DNA of 64,000 nt. It comes from Patiria miniata. Taxonomy: Eukaryota > Echinodermata > Asteroidea > Valvatida > Asterinidae. The position numbers and the translations under genes were made by a program. The stretch spans positions 1,984,001 to 2,048,000 of the forward strand of contig NW_024037051.1 of NCBI RefSeq assembly GCF_015706575.1, given 5' to 3'. Below the pieces are notes generated by a model. That model saw only the letters and a program-made list of their open reading frames with translations. It ran no database searches and had not been told where the DNA came from. Shown here piece after piece: positions 1-10,710 of this stretch. Position 1 is the stretch's first letter, and every line of letters begins with the position of its first letter.

Positions 1-1
1 T

Positions 2-3000
2 CACCCAAGACATTGTCGTCTTGTTTGGTGCTTCGTTCTTTTGGTTGTCTGCGTGGTTCAGAGCGGAGCTGGCTCTAATCTCCCTACCGTGAAATCTTCG
101 GATTTCACGGCTGTTTCACAGTTTAACAGCACCGTCAAATATCGAGTGATTCGGTCAAGCCAACGAGCCTCCTACTTAAGGTGTGCCGCGGCCTGCCTCA
201 AGGAAGAAGACTGCAGCTACTTTAGTTATACCAAAGACACCAGACGCTGTGAATTGAGCGATGACTCGATCGTGTCAGTCAACAAAGAGAAGTTGAAATA
301 CTTCAAAAGAAATGGTAAGACCTTCTTATTGTGGTGTTATTTCATTTCAAAGCTAATACAACTTACTGAACTTGAAAGGCACATTTACATAGGGAAATTT
401 GCATTTATCCAAAGAATTATTACAGTATTTTTATCAAAAAGCTATATACCTGGATCAAAGATTGTACCGGTTCTAAACACTCTGTGAAATTATTTCGTCT
501 GCTGGATTGCTTTCATTTAGAAGAAGTCAAGAAATGTAGTTGATTTCCACCGATCAGTCAATTATTGACAGATCTTTCGAAAATGAAAGAGATAATAAAC
601 GAAATGGTTTTTCGTAATCAAAAGGTTGTGTATGGTTTTCCACTGTTTTCTTGAAAAGTGTAATATCCACTGAGCTGAAACTTCAACAGGTTAGGTTTTC
701 AAAAGACTTCTTTTGGTTTTGAGTGGTGTTATTAATTGAAATCGAATAAATTACATGATGAGTAAATGATCCTTGAGAGATTTGTTTCAAGTGTAATTGA
801 AATCTTTATACACAGGGTGTATCAAAAAAGGAAACCCAGATGTAAATGTAAATTAAAAAATAAAAATAATTATTTTCAAATAAGTTAAAGATGTGAAACG
901 CCGATGTGTCCTCTTTCCAATGACACCTTGATTGCGTGTCTTTGGCCACGGATGGCTGAGCATTCCTTGTTATTCTGTCAAGGGTCAAAACCTGCACTGG
1001 GTTAAGTTTTACCTAGCTAAGATTGCTTGCTGGTTTGTTATGCAAAGGTTGAAATGGACTAGACTTCGTGCAGAGCTTTGTGTGGAAAGAGGTGACGGCC
1101 ACGTTGAAGGCATTGGCCATTATGGGTTATTAAACTTCACAACTGAGAATGGTCAAATCGCTGTGTCAAAATTAAATAGATGGTTTTAAAGAGGAGGATT
1201 TCTTTCTTTAAATTAAACCGATCCACATGCCGAGAATACCAGTTACCCTTTTGCACAAACTTGGCCCAGTGCAGGTGTTGACCCTTGACAGAATAATAAC
1301 GAATGCTCAGTCAATCGTAGCCACAGACACGCATTCGAGGTATCATTGGAAAGAGGACACATTGGCGTTTCACATGATCTTTAACTTATTTGAAAAAAAT
1401 TACTATATTTTTTATGATGTTTATAGAATATTTATTAGAATATTTTATTAGATTTGCATCGGGTTTCCCTTTATTATACATGTACACCCTGTATTAGCCG
1501 TCGAAACACATTTTGTAATAAAAAAGCATTCATCTTTAGTGGTTCCCAAGATGATTGTGTACGGAGAGTCCAATTTGCAGGGAACTCTTTTGGGTGCTCC
1601 TTTTACTCAAAAGAGAACACACTTTGGATTTACAAAGTTCTGGTTTTTCATTGTTGAGCGGGTTGAGAGAGGCACTTTCTGCTCGTCCTCGTGCCAAACT
1701 TTCTGCTCGTGCCACTTTAAACCGTGGCGCCAGGGGGCCACACGTGCCCCCCCTGGAAAACCTAGTGCCCCCCGAGTGCCCCCCCCCATCTGAGATTTGG
1801 TTGGTAAAAAAAAATATATATATTTTGTTATTTCAACTCCCATCATCTGAGTTGGTTAAATAGCAATTTCTGGAGATATCTTCAGATCGATTTAGCATCA
1901 AATGTGGCACCATTTTGCATCTAGCCCATCCTCCGTATGCGAAAATTTTCAAAGGGGACCTCCCCTTAGACCCCTCCCCCAGGACGGCGATCCGTATCCA
2001 CCTAAGTGCCCCCCATCAAATGCTGGTGCCCCCCCTGTGCCCCCCCAGACTGAAAAGTCTGGTGACGCCACTGAATACAACTACCCCCCCCCCCTCTCGT
2101 TTAACGTTTACTTGGCAAATAGATTATGTTGGTGTTTTGTTATGGTTATTTTGTACAAAACCTCTCACAACTATCGCACCTTTTCCTCAGGAGACTGTCC
2201 TTGCTCCGTGGAGGGACCTCTTGGGATGGAAGATGGTCGCATCCCGGATGAAAGCATCACAGCTTCGTCTGTTTGGAAAAACCAAGCTGATCATGGCCCA
2301 CTCAAGGCCAGACTTTATACTCGAGGTAGGTTTGTTTAATTTGACATTCAATCTACACTTCCAGTGTTATTTTCGAGTTTCACCGAAAAAAAATTTTCGC
2401 TCTTTCATTTCATTTGTTTTTAGCAGTAAACAAGTTATTCACTTTTGAAATCCACCGACGTATGATTAAATTATTTCTTCACATAATTCGAATGATAAGC
2501 TGTAAAATAATAAATCGGCTTTTGCAGGGGGGGGGTATTAATTTATGCGCAAAATGCATTGCAATTTTCAGAGGGACACTCGAAACCGTAACCCGTTGCT
2601 GTATTACAAAAACATGTCATCCAAATTGACCAATCAATAGCTTATTCCACATTTCTGATCCGACTGACGTCCCAATTTCTAAAGTCGACTCCGATTGGCT
2701 GGCGTGTGGGGTCGCATAAAATTTGCATTGCTCAAATATATCACATGTTCGATACGGAAAGGGTTCCGTTGTAGGACGTTTGATACTCAGACTACTCGGT
2801 ATGGGCTGGTCCCGAATAGTCGACTTCGACTGGTCTATAATTATGGTCGACTATAGCGATGGTTCGCAGATAATGGGACTGTGGTTAAACAACTTCATAT
2901 TGGAGCCAGATTTACTGCCCTAGTATCTTTTATGGTGTTGAATAGAATATGCTGCAGCCTGGTGCTATGGCGGATATGAAGACAGTCCATGGATACAGGT

Positions 3001-3657
3001 TGACTTCAATGGTACTGCCACCATCACTGGTTTGATCACCCAGGGGCGCGGAGACTCCGAATACGACCAACGGGTGACGGAGTACCAAGTGTCGTACAGC
3101 GATGACGCTCAGTCCTGGGATCACGTGACTGATGCGTTTGGCAGACAAATAAAGGTAAAGGATTCATTGTTGAAATAGTGTTGTGAATTTTCAAATCTCG
3201 ACTTCAACTCCGGATTTGACTTCAGAAGATTTGCCCTTTGAATGACGTCGGTTCAACAAGAGAATCTTTGGAAAACCCTGTTTTCTTGGTTAAAATCTCT
3301 CAAACCAATCGAAAGTTAGGAGGTGACGTTTGTGTCTTAAATAATAAAATTGAGTAAATCCTTACACTGATAACTCGGTTCGAGTGATAAAAAAATCCCA
3401 CTTTCTTGCCATGTAGCAATATTTACCGTCACAATAAGTATTGCCTTCAAATAAAATAATGATAATAACTTGGCTCGACAGGGTGCGCTAAAGAAGTCAA
3501 CCATTTTGATTTGTTGCAGTTCGCTGGTAACTCAGACAGAAGCACGTTGGTAACCGCTCGGTTCCCATTGGCATTGCGCACCAGAATCCTACGCATTCAC
3601 CCATCTGCATGGCACAACTATTGCAGCATGAGGTTTGAAGTGATTGGCTGCTATTAA
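2..3657 (+). CDS. Gene 1: secreted PAN/apple + F5/8 type C protein (5' partial, 4 exons)
   Basis: Spliced gene; exons read as 2-314, 2191-2325, 2958-3154 and 3520-3657 (TAA stop). The start codon lies before the window; the paralogue at 5449 shows the missing start. Exon 1 encodes the end of a hydrophobic signal peptide and a PAN/apple-like domain with spacing C-x3-C-x5-C-x11-C (YLRCAAACLKEEDC, then RRCELS). Exons 2-4 encode one F5/8 type C domain: CPCSVEGPLGMEDGRIPD at its start, SPWIQVDFNG and VTEYQVSYSDD in the middle, RILRIHP and a terminal IGCY. The first and last cysteines fit the family's closing disulfide. Introns have phases 1, 1 and 0 with GT-AG ends. Exon 3 could instead start at 2946, which keeps the same frame. 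The mature protein would be about 235 residues. Such proteins are secreted or surface binders of glycans or phospholipids; an adhesion or defence role is inference. Confidence 0.85.
811..1492. mobile_element. Foldback/MITE with long terminal inverted repeats in gene 1 intron 1
   Basis: The left end reads CAGGGTGTA then AAGGAAACCC; the right end is its inverse (GGGTTTCCC then TACACCCTG). The arms are long: about 811-985 pairs with about 1260-1492, including the stretch around TGACCCTTGACAGAATAA. The intron of gene 2 has the uninterrupted site at about 5870, so the roughly 680-bp insert is absent there. A TA-rich target duplication is likely but its exact length is unclear. There is no coding capacity; it is a non-autonomous DNA transposon of uncertain superfamily. 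Confidence 0.7.
1722..2073. mobile_element. Poly-C-rich MITE-like insert in gene 1 intron 1
   Basis: The left edge CCGTGGCGCCAGG and the right edge CTGGTGACGCCACTG are approximate inverted repeats, related to the CAGTGGCG family at 8989 and 9423. The interior holds several GTGCCCCCC blocks. The matching intron of gene 2 runs across this point without the insert. I found no clear target duplication, so the limits are approximate. Confidence 0.5.
2326..2957 (+). other. Gene 1 intron 2
   Basis: A 632-bp intron (GT at 2326, ctgcag acceptor at 2957). It contains a poly-G run near 2526 and no gene or complete repeat that I recognise. Its first 90 bases align with intron 2 of gene 2. Confidence 0.6.
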
Positions 3658-4098
3658 TCGCATTTAATCAGTCGACAACTGGACTGGAAATAATCGATAT
3701 CGAAAGGAATCGATAATTGAAACCCATCTTTATATTAATTGTGTAGTTACAATACGCCTGGTGAGATTGATGTTTCATAAAACAGTAGGTCTACTCCGAA
3801 CTCTACACGTAGTTTGATTTAAAATTTCACTGTGTGATAAACTTTTTAAAGTAACCAAAATGTCAAGTGAAGTCAAGCTGTTTCTTACTTTTATTTAACA
3901 TTCATTTATACATTATGGTAGTTTCTCCATTCTTTTTGGTAAAGAGCATCGCCATGTGGCTGGCTCTAAACCATCGTTTAAACACCGCAGAAAAGTGTTT
4001 AAACCGGTCACCGGTGAAATGCACGAATGCATGAAGATTCACTATATAATACCTTGTGTTTTTGTTGTGAAGTATTAAACTGAAATTAATTTTTGAGC

Positions 4099-4104
4099 AA
4101 TAAA
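4099..4104 (+). promoter_or_regulatory. Polyadenylation signal AATAAA of gene 1
   Basis: AATAAA lies 442 bases after the stop codon of gene 1. The surrounding 3' UTR (3658 to about 4125) has a recognisable counterpart downstream of gene 2, which supports a shared transcript end. Confidence 0.55.
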
Positions 4105-4130
4105 GCCGAGGCCTTCAAATACCTATGGGA

Positions 4131-4577
4131 CAGCGGCGGTGGAACGTTTCAAAACGGGGAGGGGCATCACCAAAAAGGGGCACAAAGGCATATTTCGCTG
4201 GTGCAGCAGCGTATCAAGCATTTTTGGTATTTTTTTGCACATCCGTCCTGAAATGTCGACAAGTTTTTTTTCACCGGACACTTGGCCTCCGTAAAATTAA
4301 ATAGTGGCGTGGGGGGGGGGGGGGGGGGGGGGGGGGTGCTGGTACAATCTTCCAAAATAGGGGGCGCTCTTCAAAACCGGCCATTATGCAAACTACGAAT
4401 AATGTGCCCATTTTCAGGGCGCATTGTTAGGGTTTTAGGAAATGGTTATTGAAAACAAATTATGCGAAATGTGAGTTTTATGCTCGAGGGGCCACATTTA
4501 TGTCCGCAAGACGGCACTTGGGAAAATCTGGCAGTGCCCCCCCCCCCCTGCCCCCCGCCCCCGTTCCGCCGCCCCTG
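4131..4577. mobile_element. hAT-type MITE between the two genes
   Basis: The terminal inverted repeats are CAGCGGCGGTGGAAC at the left and GTTCCGCCGCCCCTG at the right (13 of 15 match). The flanks are CTATGGGA (4123-4130) and GTATGGGA (4578-4585), an 8-bp target duplication with one mismatch, as expected for hAT transposase. The 447-bp interior contains a poly-G run of about 25 bases near 4312-4336 and a poly-C run near 4540, and codes for nothing. It lies just after the 3' end of gene 1. Confidence 0.8.
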
Positions 4578-4585
4578 GTATGGGA

Positions 4586-5448
4586 ACTCGTTCATGTTGC
4601 CAATAACTGGAGAAGGTTAAAGTGTAAGGCTTCCCCCTTTTGCGAACATAATATTTATGAGGCATTTTGGCAAAATAAGAGGAAACGGCATGAGCACAGC
4701 CGCAGTGGAAAAAAATATACCAAACCCCCCCCCAAAAAAAAAAAAAAAAACACAAAACAATGGGGGTATTTTTTTCTCGATGTTTATTTATTGATATTTG
4801 CAATCTTTGATATGTTTACTACACATTTTTTAAATAAATGGTATAAAATCGTGAAAAAAAGTGTTTTAAAGGTAAACAAGAAATGATATCTTTTATCATC
4901 ACGACTGCAAAACAATCGAAACTTTAAAGGCCTTTTCTCAGTATTTCCTTTTGACATGTAAATAAATGCAAACTTTAAACAACCATACAGCTTGTCAACG
5001 AAATGTCCGATTGACTATTGCTTCCTTTCGTTAGAATTCAATCTCCTCCAGTTAAGTGTAAACGAGAGGAACGACAAAGCCTATTCAAACTTGAAGTCGA
5101 CTTCTTCAATATTTGTGTGGAGGTTTTCAAGATAAATAGGTCTCAGTAGTTATTTTGAAGACCTTCATTTTTTTCAAGCAGTGACAATGCGCATGCCGGA
5201 ACACGTTATGCGTGCGAGAAAGCTATTAGCAGCGCAGCTATTGTCATTGCTTTTTTTTTACCACGGGCCTGGCTTTAATCATCCGTTTATTGTCGATTGT
5301 GACTTGGTGATCAATAAACTCGTGCCTTTAATATTGCCAGCGTAGTATACGATCTTTCGCCGTTCGCTGTTTGCAACACAATCTGAAACAGTTTCGAAGT
5401 GGCCTACATGTGAGTATTATATGGCTGAACAAACCTAAACGAAACGAA
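4586..5448 (+). other. Intergenic region and presumed promoter of gene 2
   Basis: Noncoding stretch upstream of the gene 2 ATG. It holds a C9-A19 homopolymer junction near 4726-4752 and AT-rich sequence. I see no convincing TATA box or initiator. The gene 2 promoter should lie in the last few hundred bases, but the sequence does not show where. Confidence 0.4.
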
Positions 5449-6523
5449 ATGAATTTTCCTATTTATCACCCAAGACATTGTCGTCTTGTTTGGTGCCTCG
5501 TTCTTTTTGTTGTCTGCGTGGTTCAGAGCGGAGCTGGCTCTAATCTCCCTACCGTGAAATCTTCGGATTTCACGGCTGTTTCACAGTTCAACAGCACCGT
5601 CAAATATCGAGTGATTCGGTCAAGCCAACGAGCCTCCTACTTAAGGTGTGCCGCGGCCTGCCTCAAGGAAGAATACTGCGAATACTTCAGTTATACCAAA
5701 GATACCAGACGGTGTGAATTGAGCGATGACTCGATCGTTTCAGTCAACGAAGAGAAGTTGAAATACTTCAAAAGAAATGGTGAGATTGTGTTACTGTTTC
5801 ATTTCAAAGGCTCAAAGCTAATGCAACAAGCAGCACTTGAAGGGATTTTTGTTTTTACTGTAATTGAAATCCTGGTAAGCCGTCGAAGAATAATTATAAT
5901 ATAAATAAGCATATGATCTTTATGTTTCCCAAGATGTTTGTGATAGGTATATTTTATAGCAACTCATTTGGGTCCTCTTGTTACTGAAGAGGACACACAC
6001 TTTGGATTGACAAAGCTCTGGTTTTTCAATGTTGAGCAGGATGGAAGAGGCACATAATTATGCATCCGAAACTATCTACTCGTGCCATTAAACGGAAGAA
6101 AACGATTCTTTCTTCCCCGTTGAACTTTCACTTGCAAATAGACCAATACTACAGTGAAATCTTGATAAGCCAAACCTCAAGGGAACAGGTTCAAAATTTG
6201 ACTTCAGGAGAGTTTTGAGTTGAGCAGGGTTGTATATCATTGTTATACTACTGAAGGGAATGGATTGACGGTTTTGAGTTATCAGAGTTTGACTTGTATT
6301 GTCGAGATTTCACTGTATGTTCTTTAAAAAAATATATTAATGGTTACTTTGTACAAAACTTCTCAAAGCGATCGCACCTTTTCCTCAGGTGACTCTCCTT
6401 GCTCCGTGGAGGGACCTCTTGGGATGGAAGATGGTCGCATTCCGGATGAAAGCATCACAGCTTCGTCATTCTACAGAAACCTCCCTACTCATGCCCCACC
6501 CAGGGCCAGGCTTCATACTCAAG
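5449..6523 (+). CDS. Gene 2, exons 1-2: paralogue of gene 1 (signal peptide, PAN/apple, start of F5/8C)
   Basis: Exon 1 is 5449-5779 and exon 2 is 6389-6523. The first in-frame ATG is 5449 and gives MNFPIYHPRHC followed by the hydrophobic run VWCLVLFVVCVV, a convincing signal peptide. The PAN/apple-like domain is almost identical to that of gene 1, with the same cysteine spacing and changes such as EDCSY to EYCEY. The exon 1 donor is GTGAG (GTAAG in gene 1), and both introns keep phase 1. Exon 2 is 135 nt, exactly as in gene 1, and carries PLGMEDGRIPDESITASS, the opening of an F5/8 type C domain. Same-strand, head-to-tail placement and near-identical intron edges indicate a recent tandem duplication. 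The rest of the domain lies about 8 kb downstream. Confidence 0.85.
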
Positions 6524-6633
6524 GTAGGCTTTTTGGATTTAGTGAGATTAAATACATGTTTCCCGTGTTATTTTCGAGTTTCACCTCGAAAAATATATTT
6601 GCTTTCGTTTTCATTTCATTTTTTCCCTATATA

Positions 6634-7061
6634 TACAGGGCGAGTAAAAAAAATAAATAAGGAAACCCAAATGGCACGACCAATTTATTTCAATAAAGTT
6701 CTGCATGTAGCAATATCAAAAATGTATGATATAAAAGCCAAATTAATAAACTTTCTTTTAGTAGAAGAATCATTCAAATCATATGTACTTTTCAAGTACA
6801 AAAAAGTAAGTGTTCTTTCAGCAAAACGAAAACAATTTGCACAGGGATGTGTGTGCATTGTTTTCGTTTTGCTGAAAGAACACACACTTTTTTGTGGTGA
6901 TCCGTGGTCAGAACTTTAAAACGGGGGTTGTGTTTAAAATTCCGTAACTTGAAAAGTGCCTGAGTGATTCGAATGATTCTTGTACTACAAAAATCTTATT
7001 AATTGGGCTTTCATATCCTAGATTTTGAAAGTGCTACACGAAGAACTTTATTAAGAAAATG
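6634..7061. mobile_element. Foldback element in gene 2 intron 2, right end truncated
   Basis: The left end TACAGGGCGAG then AAGGAAACCC resembles the element at 811-1492. From about 6691 the sequence is inverted and repeated up to 7061: the region with TTCAGCAAAACGAAAACAA (around 6818) pairs with TTGTTTTCGTTTTGCTGAA (around 6860), and the outer arms around 6697-6800 pair with 6940-7055. The right terminus is replaced by the poly-G element starting at 7062. Noncoding. Confidence 0.65.
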
Positions 7062-7135
7062 CAGTAGCGTAACTACGGGGGGGGGGGGGGGGGGCAGCGG
7101 ATGTCCGTTCCCCCGGGGTACCCCCTAGTCTGTGT
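7062..7135. mobile_element. Truncated CAGTGGCG-family MITE end with poly-G run
   Basis: CAGTAGCGTAACTACGGG followed by a long G run and a C/G-rich stretch matches the start of the elements at 8989 and 9423. No matching right terminus is visible nearby. Confidence 0.45.
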
Positions 7136-7316
7136 ATAATAGACCATGGTGAAAGCGTAGAGCAAAATGACACGCTCATTTGCTGATCGTGTGTTTCGGT
7201 TTTTGGCGTATTGGCTTCGATAACCACCGGTATGGAATACAAACGCAGATATGCAAATAGACTTACAAAAAAGTACAACATTTCGAGTTCTCCATAGGTT
7301 TGTGTACCAGTGTTGT

Positions 7317-7462
7317 AGTCGAGACCGGATAGTCCGAGACCGAGACCAAGACCGAGACCTGAAGTTGCGAGACCGAGACCGAGACCGAGACCAGCCCCTT
7401 CAAGGTGGACCGAGACCGAGACCGAAATGGTCCGAGACCGAGACCGAGACCGCGGATAATAA
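7317..7462 (+). repeat. Degenerate (GAGACC)n hexamer array, left arm
   Basis: Runs of GAGACC units interrupted by short spacers such as TGAAGTTGC, just inside the left terminus of the 7308-12,064 insertion. Confidence 0.85.
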
Positions 7463-8575
7463 ATAACAATAATCTAAATAAACAACAAGACCCTAATTAC
7501 AGCTGAACAGTCTGTGCTTGAGATGTTGATGTTCATGGGGATGTGAAGGAAGTGATTGAAAGTTAGGAATCACTTGTACCTGCTTAATTGTGTCATGCGA
7601 GTGCTCTTCGTGTTTGCTTCATGCCATAAATTACAACATGGCAACAGAATTTGTTATTGTCACAATCAATTAAAAAAATTGGAAACAACCTAATTTAAAG
7701 AAGGGGGAAACCTTATTTGATAAACTCCATATATTTTTGCCACTTTAAAAAAAAAAAAATTTTTAAATATTGTTCAACTACTATAAAGTGTAAATCTGAT
7801 GAAGAAACTCTAACTTAGGAGTACGACAATTTGTACTAGTTTTTGCAAAACTTGAACATGTTGAAACTTGACAAAAGTAAAAAAATAAAGGTGGATGTTT
7901 CATCTGTTATAGGAACTCGGACCCTAAACTCCACAGCCACCCCTTGGTTTCAGCAATGACCACTAACGGATATTTAAATGCAACTTTAATTTTACATTGG
8001 ACCTCCTTGTAAACCTGATTCAAAAACAATTTGGAGCAAGAAAATATTGATTTATTTTTTAAAATTTCAGTCATGGAATATAGATTTGTACATGTAGACC
8101 AAAAAATTGAGAGATGGTTGCCAGACAGATATGGTTTGGTCTGCCCCCCCCCTCCCTCTTTGTGATTCTCCTTCCAACCCTGCATGTTTGTGTGTCCCCT
8201 ACATGTTTGTTTCTTCAGTTGTTCCTCTGTCATTTACCTCTGAAGAAGGCCTGGCTAAGGCTGAAATGTAATGCCACTTTATTTTTGTTTAATGTCAATA
8301 CCATTACATGAACTATAGAAGTTCGATGAACCATATTTGCCTGATCTATCTTCTGTTAATCTGCCCGCCGTCATCATCGCCATTAGCCTATTTGAGAATA
8401 TGGCCGATACAATAGAAGGGCGCTGTCACAAACTGACTGTGGTGGGTGAGATGTACTTTTAGGATTCATGGCTCAGTGCCCACGCCTCTCTGTGTTTTTT
8501 TTACCGTGCCATCGTATCACCCGCATCGGCTACTTTGCTGGGCAATTTACTTGAATATTTTAGTGATTAACAAGC

Positions 8576-8720
8576 ATGGGCGGAGATCCCGGGGGGGGGG
8601 GGATGGGGGGATATATCCCCCCCCCACCTTTTGACCAGGGGGGGATGACCAATGTAATCATCCCCCCCCCCCCACTTTTTAAAGGCAGGCGTACTAATTT
8701 GGGCAGGGTCCGTAACTTGC
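8576..8720 (+). mobile_element. Left part of an ATGGGCG-type poly-G MITE
   Basis: ATGGGCGGAGATCC followed by alternating G and C runs (near 8590-8680) resembles the left end of the inner element at 9575. No right terminus is recognised. Confidence 0.4.
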
Positions 8721-8773
8721 CAATACCCTTTGACAGGCCAGCACCGCAGCCCAGCAAGTGCAAGTGTCGTTCG

Positions 8774-8928
8774 CTTACCGTAATTTTTGGAATATAAGCC
8801 GCCCTGTGTATAAGCCGCAGCGCTCCAAAAACTTCAGAATAAGATTCAGGCCACAGCGTATAAGCCGCACCATCGTATAAGCCGCAGCGTATAAGCCGCA
8901 CCATCGTATAAGCCGCACCATTTTATGT
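8774..8928 (+). repeat. Minisatellite of TATAAGCCGCA(CC) units
   Basis: TACCGTAATTTTTGG and then at least seven copies of a (CG)TATAAGCCGC(AC) motif spaced 10-30 bases apart, several followed by CCATCG. Noncoding; probably the body of a small non-autonomous repeat. Confidence 0.6.
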
Positions 8929-8988
8929 ACATGTATTCATTAGCAGAGGATTATAAACAGGACCGCCGCAACAACTCTCTCATGCATG

Positions 8989-9126
8989 CAGTGGCGTAGC
9001 CACCGGGGGGGGGGGGGCGTGGGGGCGACCGCCCCCCATGAAACCTTGTCGCCCCCCTCCCCAGTCGCCCCCCCCCCCCCCCCCTCACTGAGATTTTGAG
9101 TTTCTAAAAAAATTATCATTGATCTA
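8989..9126 (+). mobile_element. CAGTGGCG-family MITE fragment (left half)
   Basis: CAGTGGCGTAGCCACC plus poly-G, GACCGCCCCCCATGAAACC and CTAAAAAAATTATCATTG match 9423-9566 closely. Only the left part is present; no inverted terminus follows. Confidence 0.6.
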
Positions 9127-9574
9127 AATCTAAATAGTCGCGAATGATCCACATGATGACCATTGAGAAACGACCCTTCGACCGGCGACCGCGGACCAGT
9201 AAGCTGACAACCGGCGTGACATAGCGCATAATGATAATCTAAAATGCGTATTAACACCCACTGCACTGCTCGCCCACACCACGGAACACGTATTATAGAC
9301 AGGTGGTCCGTGGGTCACACAGTTTCAGTCAGCGATATCACGCGAATCGGCCACGCACAAACTTTTTCCTCCATTCATATAAGCTAAATAATAATAATAG
9401 ACCAATTAAAATTCCTTGAAATCAGTGGCGTAGCCACGGGGGGGGGGGGGTGGGCGTGGGGGCGACAGCCCCCCCCCCCATGAAACCTTGTCACCCCCCC
9501 CCCCCAGTCGCCCCCCCCCCCCCCCACTGAGGTTTTGAGTTTCTAAAAAAATTATCATTGATCTACATGACGCC

Positions 9575-10342
9575 ATGGGCGTCAATCCTGGGGGACAGGG
9601 GGACTGGTCCCCCCCCCCCCTTTTTGAAGGGTGGGGGACACAATATGAAATGTCCCCCCCCCCCCCCAGATTTTTGAACTCGTGTCTCATTTACAGGGCC
9701 CTATTATGTACTACAATGTATCTTTTGCTTAGAAAATATTGGTTAAAGTGGTCAGAAATTGCCTCAGATAGCACCACAGAGCATTTAGAATCCAAAAATG
9801 TTTCGGGGCCCTTAAGCGGGCCCCGAACCCCACGCCTATAGCTCAGAATTCTGGTAGCTGATTCAATGACTCCAACTTCGAAAACAATGTTCAAAAATTT
9901 TTCTTATGCCTTTAGCTGAGAAAACATTATCTTTTGTGCTAAGATAATTATTGGTTAAAGTGGTCAGAAATTGCCTCAGATCACACCACAGAGCATCGAG
10001 AAACCAATTTTTTTCGGGGCCCTTAAGCGGGCCCCGAACCCCACGCATATAGCTCAGAATACCGATAGCTGATTCAATGACTCCAACCTCGAAAACGATG
10101 TTCAAATAATTATCTTTTGCTAAGAAAATATTAGTTAAAGCATGGAGGAAAGTGGTAAGAAATTGCTTCAGATCACACCACAGAACATCTAGAATCCAAT
10201 TTTTTCGGAGCCCTTAAGCGGGCCCCGAACCCCCACGCCGTAAGGGCTTCGCGCTTCGCGCTCGCGCTTCGCTTCGCGCTCGCATCAGTTCTGATCAAGG
10301 TATGTCCCCCCCCCCCACTTTTGAGAAGCGATTGACACCCCT
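9575..10342. mobile_element. Inner MITE nested in the 9423-10,420 element
   Basis: The left terminus ATGGGCGTCAATC and the right terminus GATTGACACCCCT are inverted repeats (11 of 13). ACATGACGCC stands immediately outside both ends (9565-9574 and 10,343-10,352), a target duplication of about 10 bp, longer than the 8 bp of hAT. The interior consists of poly-G/C blocks and three tandem units of about 200 bp. Superfamily unassigned; Mutator-like elements make duplications of this size. Confidence 0.65.
9719..10245 (+). repeat. Three tandem ~180-210-bp units with a hairpin in each
   Basis: Units begin near 9719, 9928 and 10,111 with TATCTTTTG. Each contains TTAAAG, a block around CACCACAGA and the hairpin arms CGGGGCCC / GGGCCCCG around a TTAAGC loop (9804-9825 and 10,015-10,036; one mismatch at 10,206-10,227). 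A GCTTCGCGC-rich tail follows the third unit. Confidence 0.8.
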
Positions 10343-10710
10343 ACATGACGCCCCCCATGAAATGTTCCAGCCTCCCCCAGCGGCCCCCCCCCCACTGAAA
10401 AAATCCTGGCTACGCAACTGTCGTCACATTCTAATCATACCTTACCAAAATGCATCTAGGCATTATTTTGCATTAATTATTTTGTAAATAATTATACTTA
10501 AAATAATGCATAGGCATTATTTGTGTTGCTAGGTGACCAGAGCTCCATTGTGCAAAGATAGCTTAGGCCTACACTTCCAAATACATTGGATGAGAAATTT
10601 TAGTTTTGAAGATCTTTTATATTTGTTTATGCTTGAAAGTGTTAATTATTGTCATTTATTGCAATTCAAGCTCAAGAAAAGATTGAATTTTGACACCATT
10701 TTGCACCTAA

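Larger units (their letters stand above)
9423..10420. mobile_element. CAGTGGCG-family MITE, outer element of a nested pair
   Basis: Starts CAGTGGCGTAGCCA and ends TGGCTACGCAACTG, an inverted repeat with one mismatch in 14. The left half equals the copy at 8989; it is interrupted at about 9575 by the inner element and resumes at 10,343 with GCCCCCCATGAAA and a C run. The 8-bp flanks CTTGAAAT and TCGTCACA do not match, so the original target site has decayed or recombined. Confidence 0.6.

Noticed and set aside
4449-4886. Proline-rich ORFs over poly-C tracts (also at 1539-2339, 8560-8904 and 9406-9690)
   Set aside because: Low-complexity translation of MITE homopolymer runs, with no domain and equivalent ORFs on both strands.
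7251-7469. RDRDRD- and SRSRS-rich ORFs (also 11,836-12,116)
   Set aside because: Translations of the (GAGACC)n hexamer arrays, not SR-type proteins.
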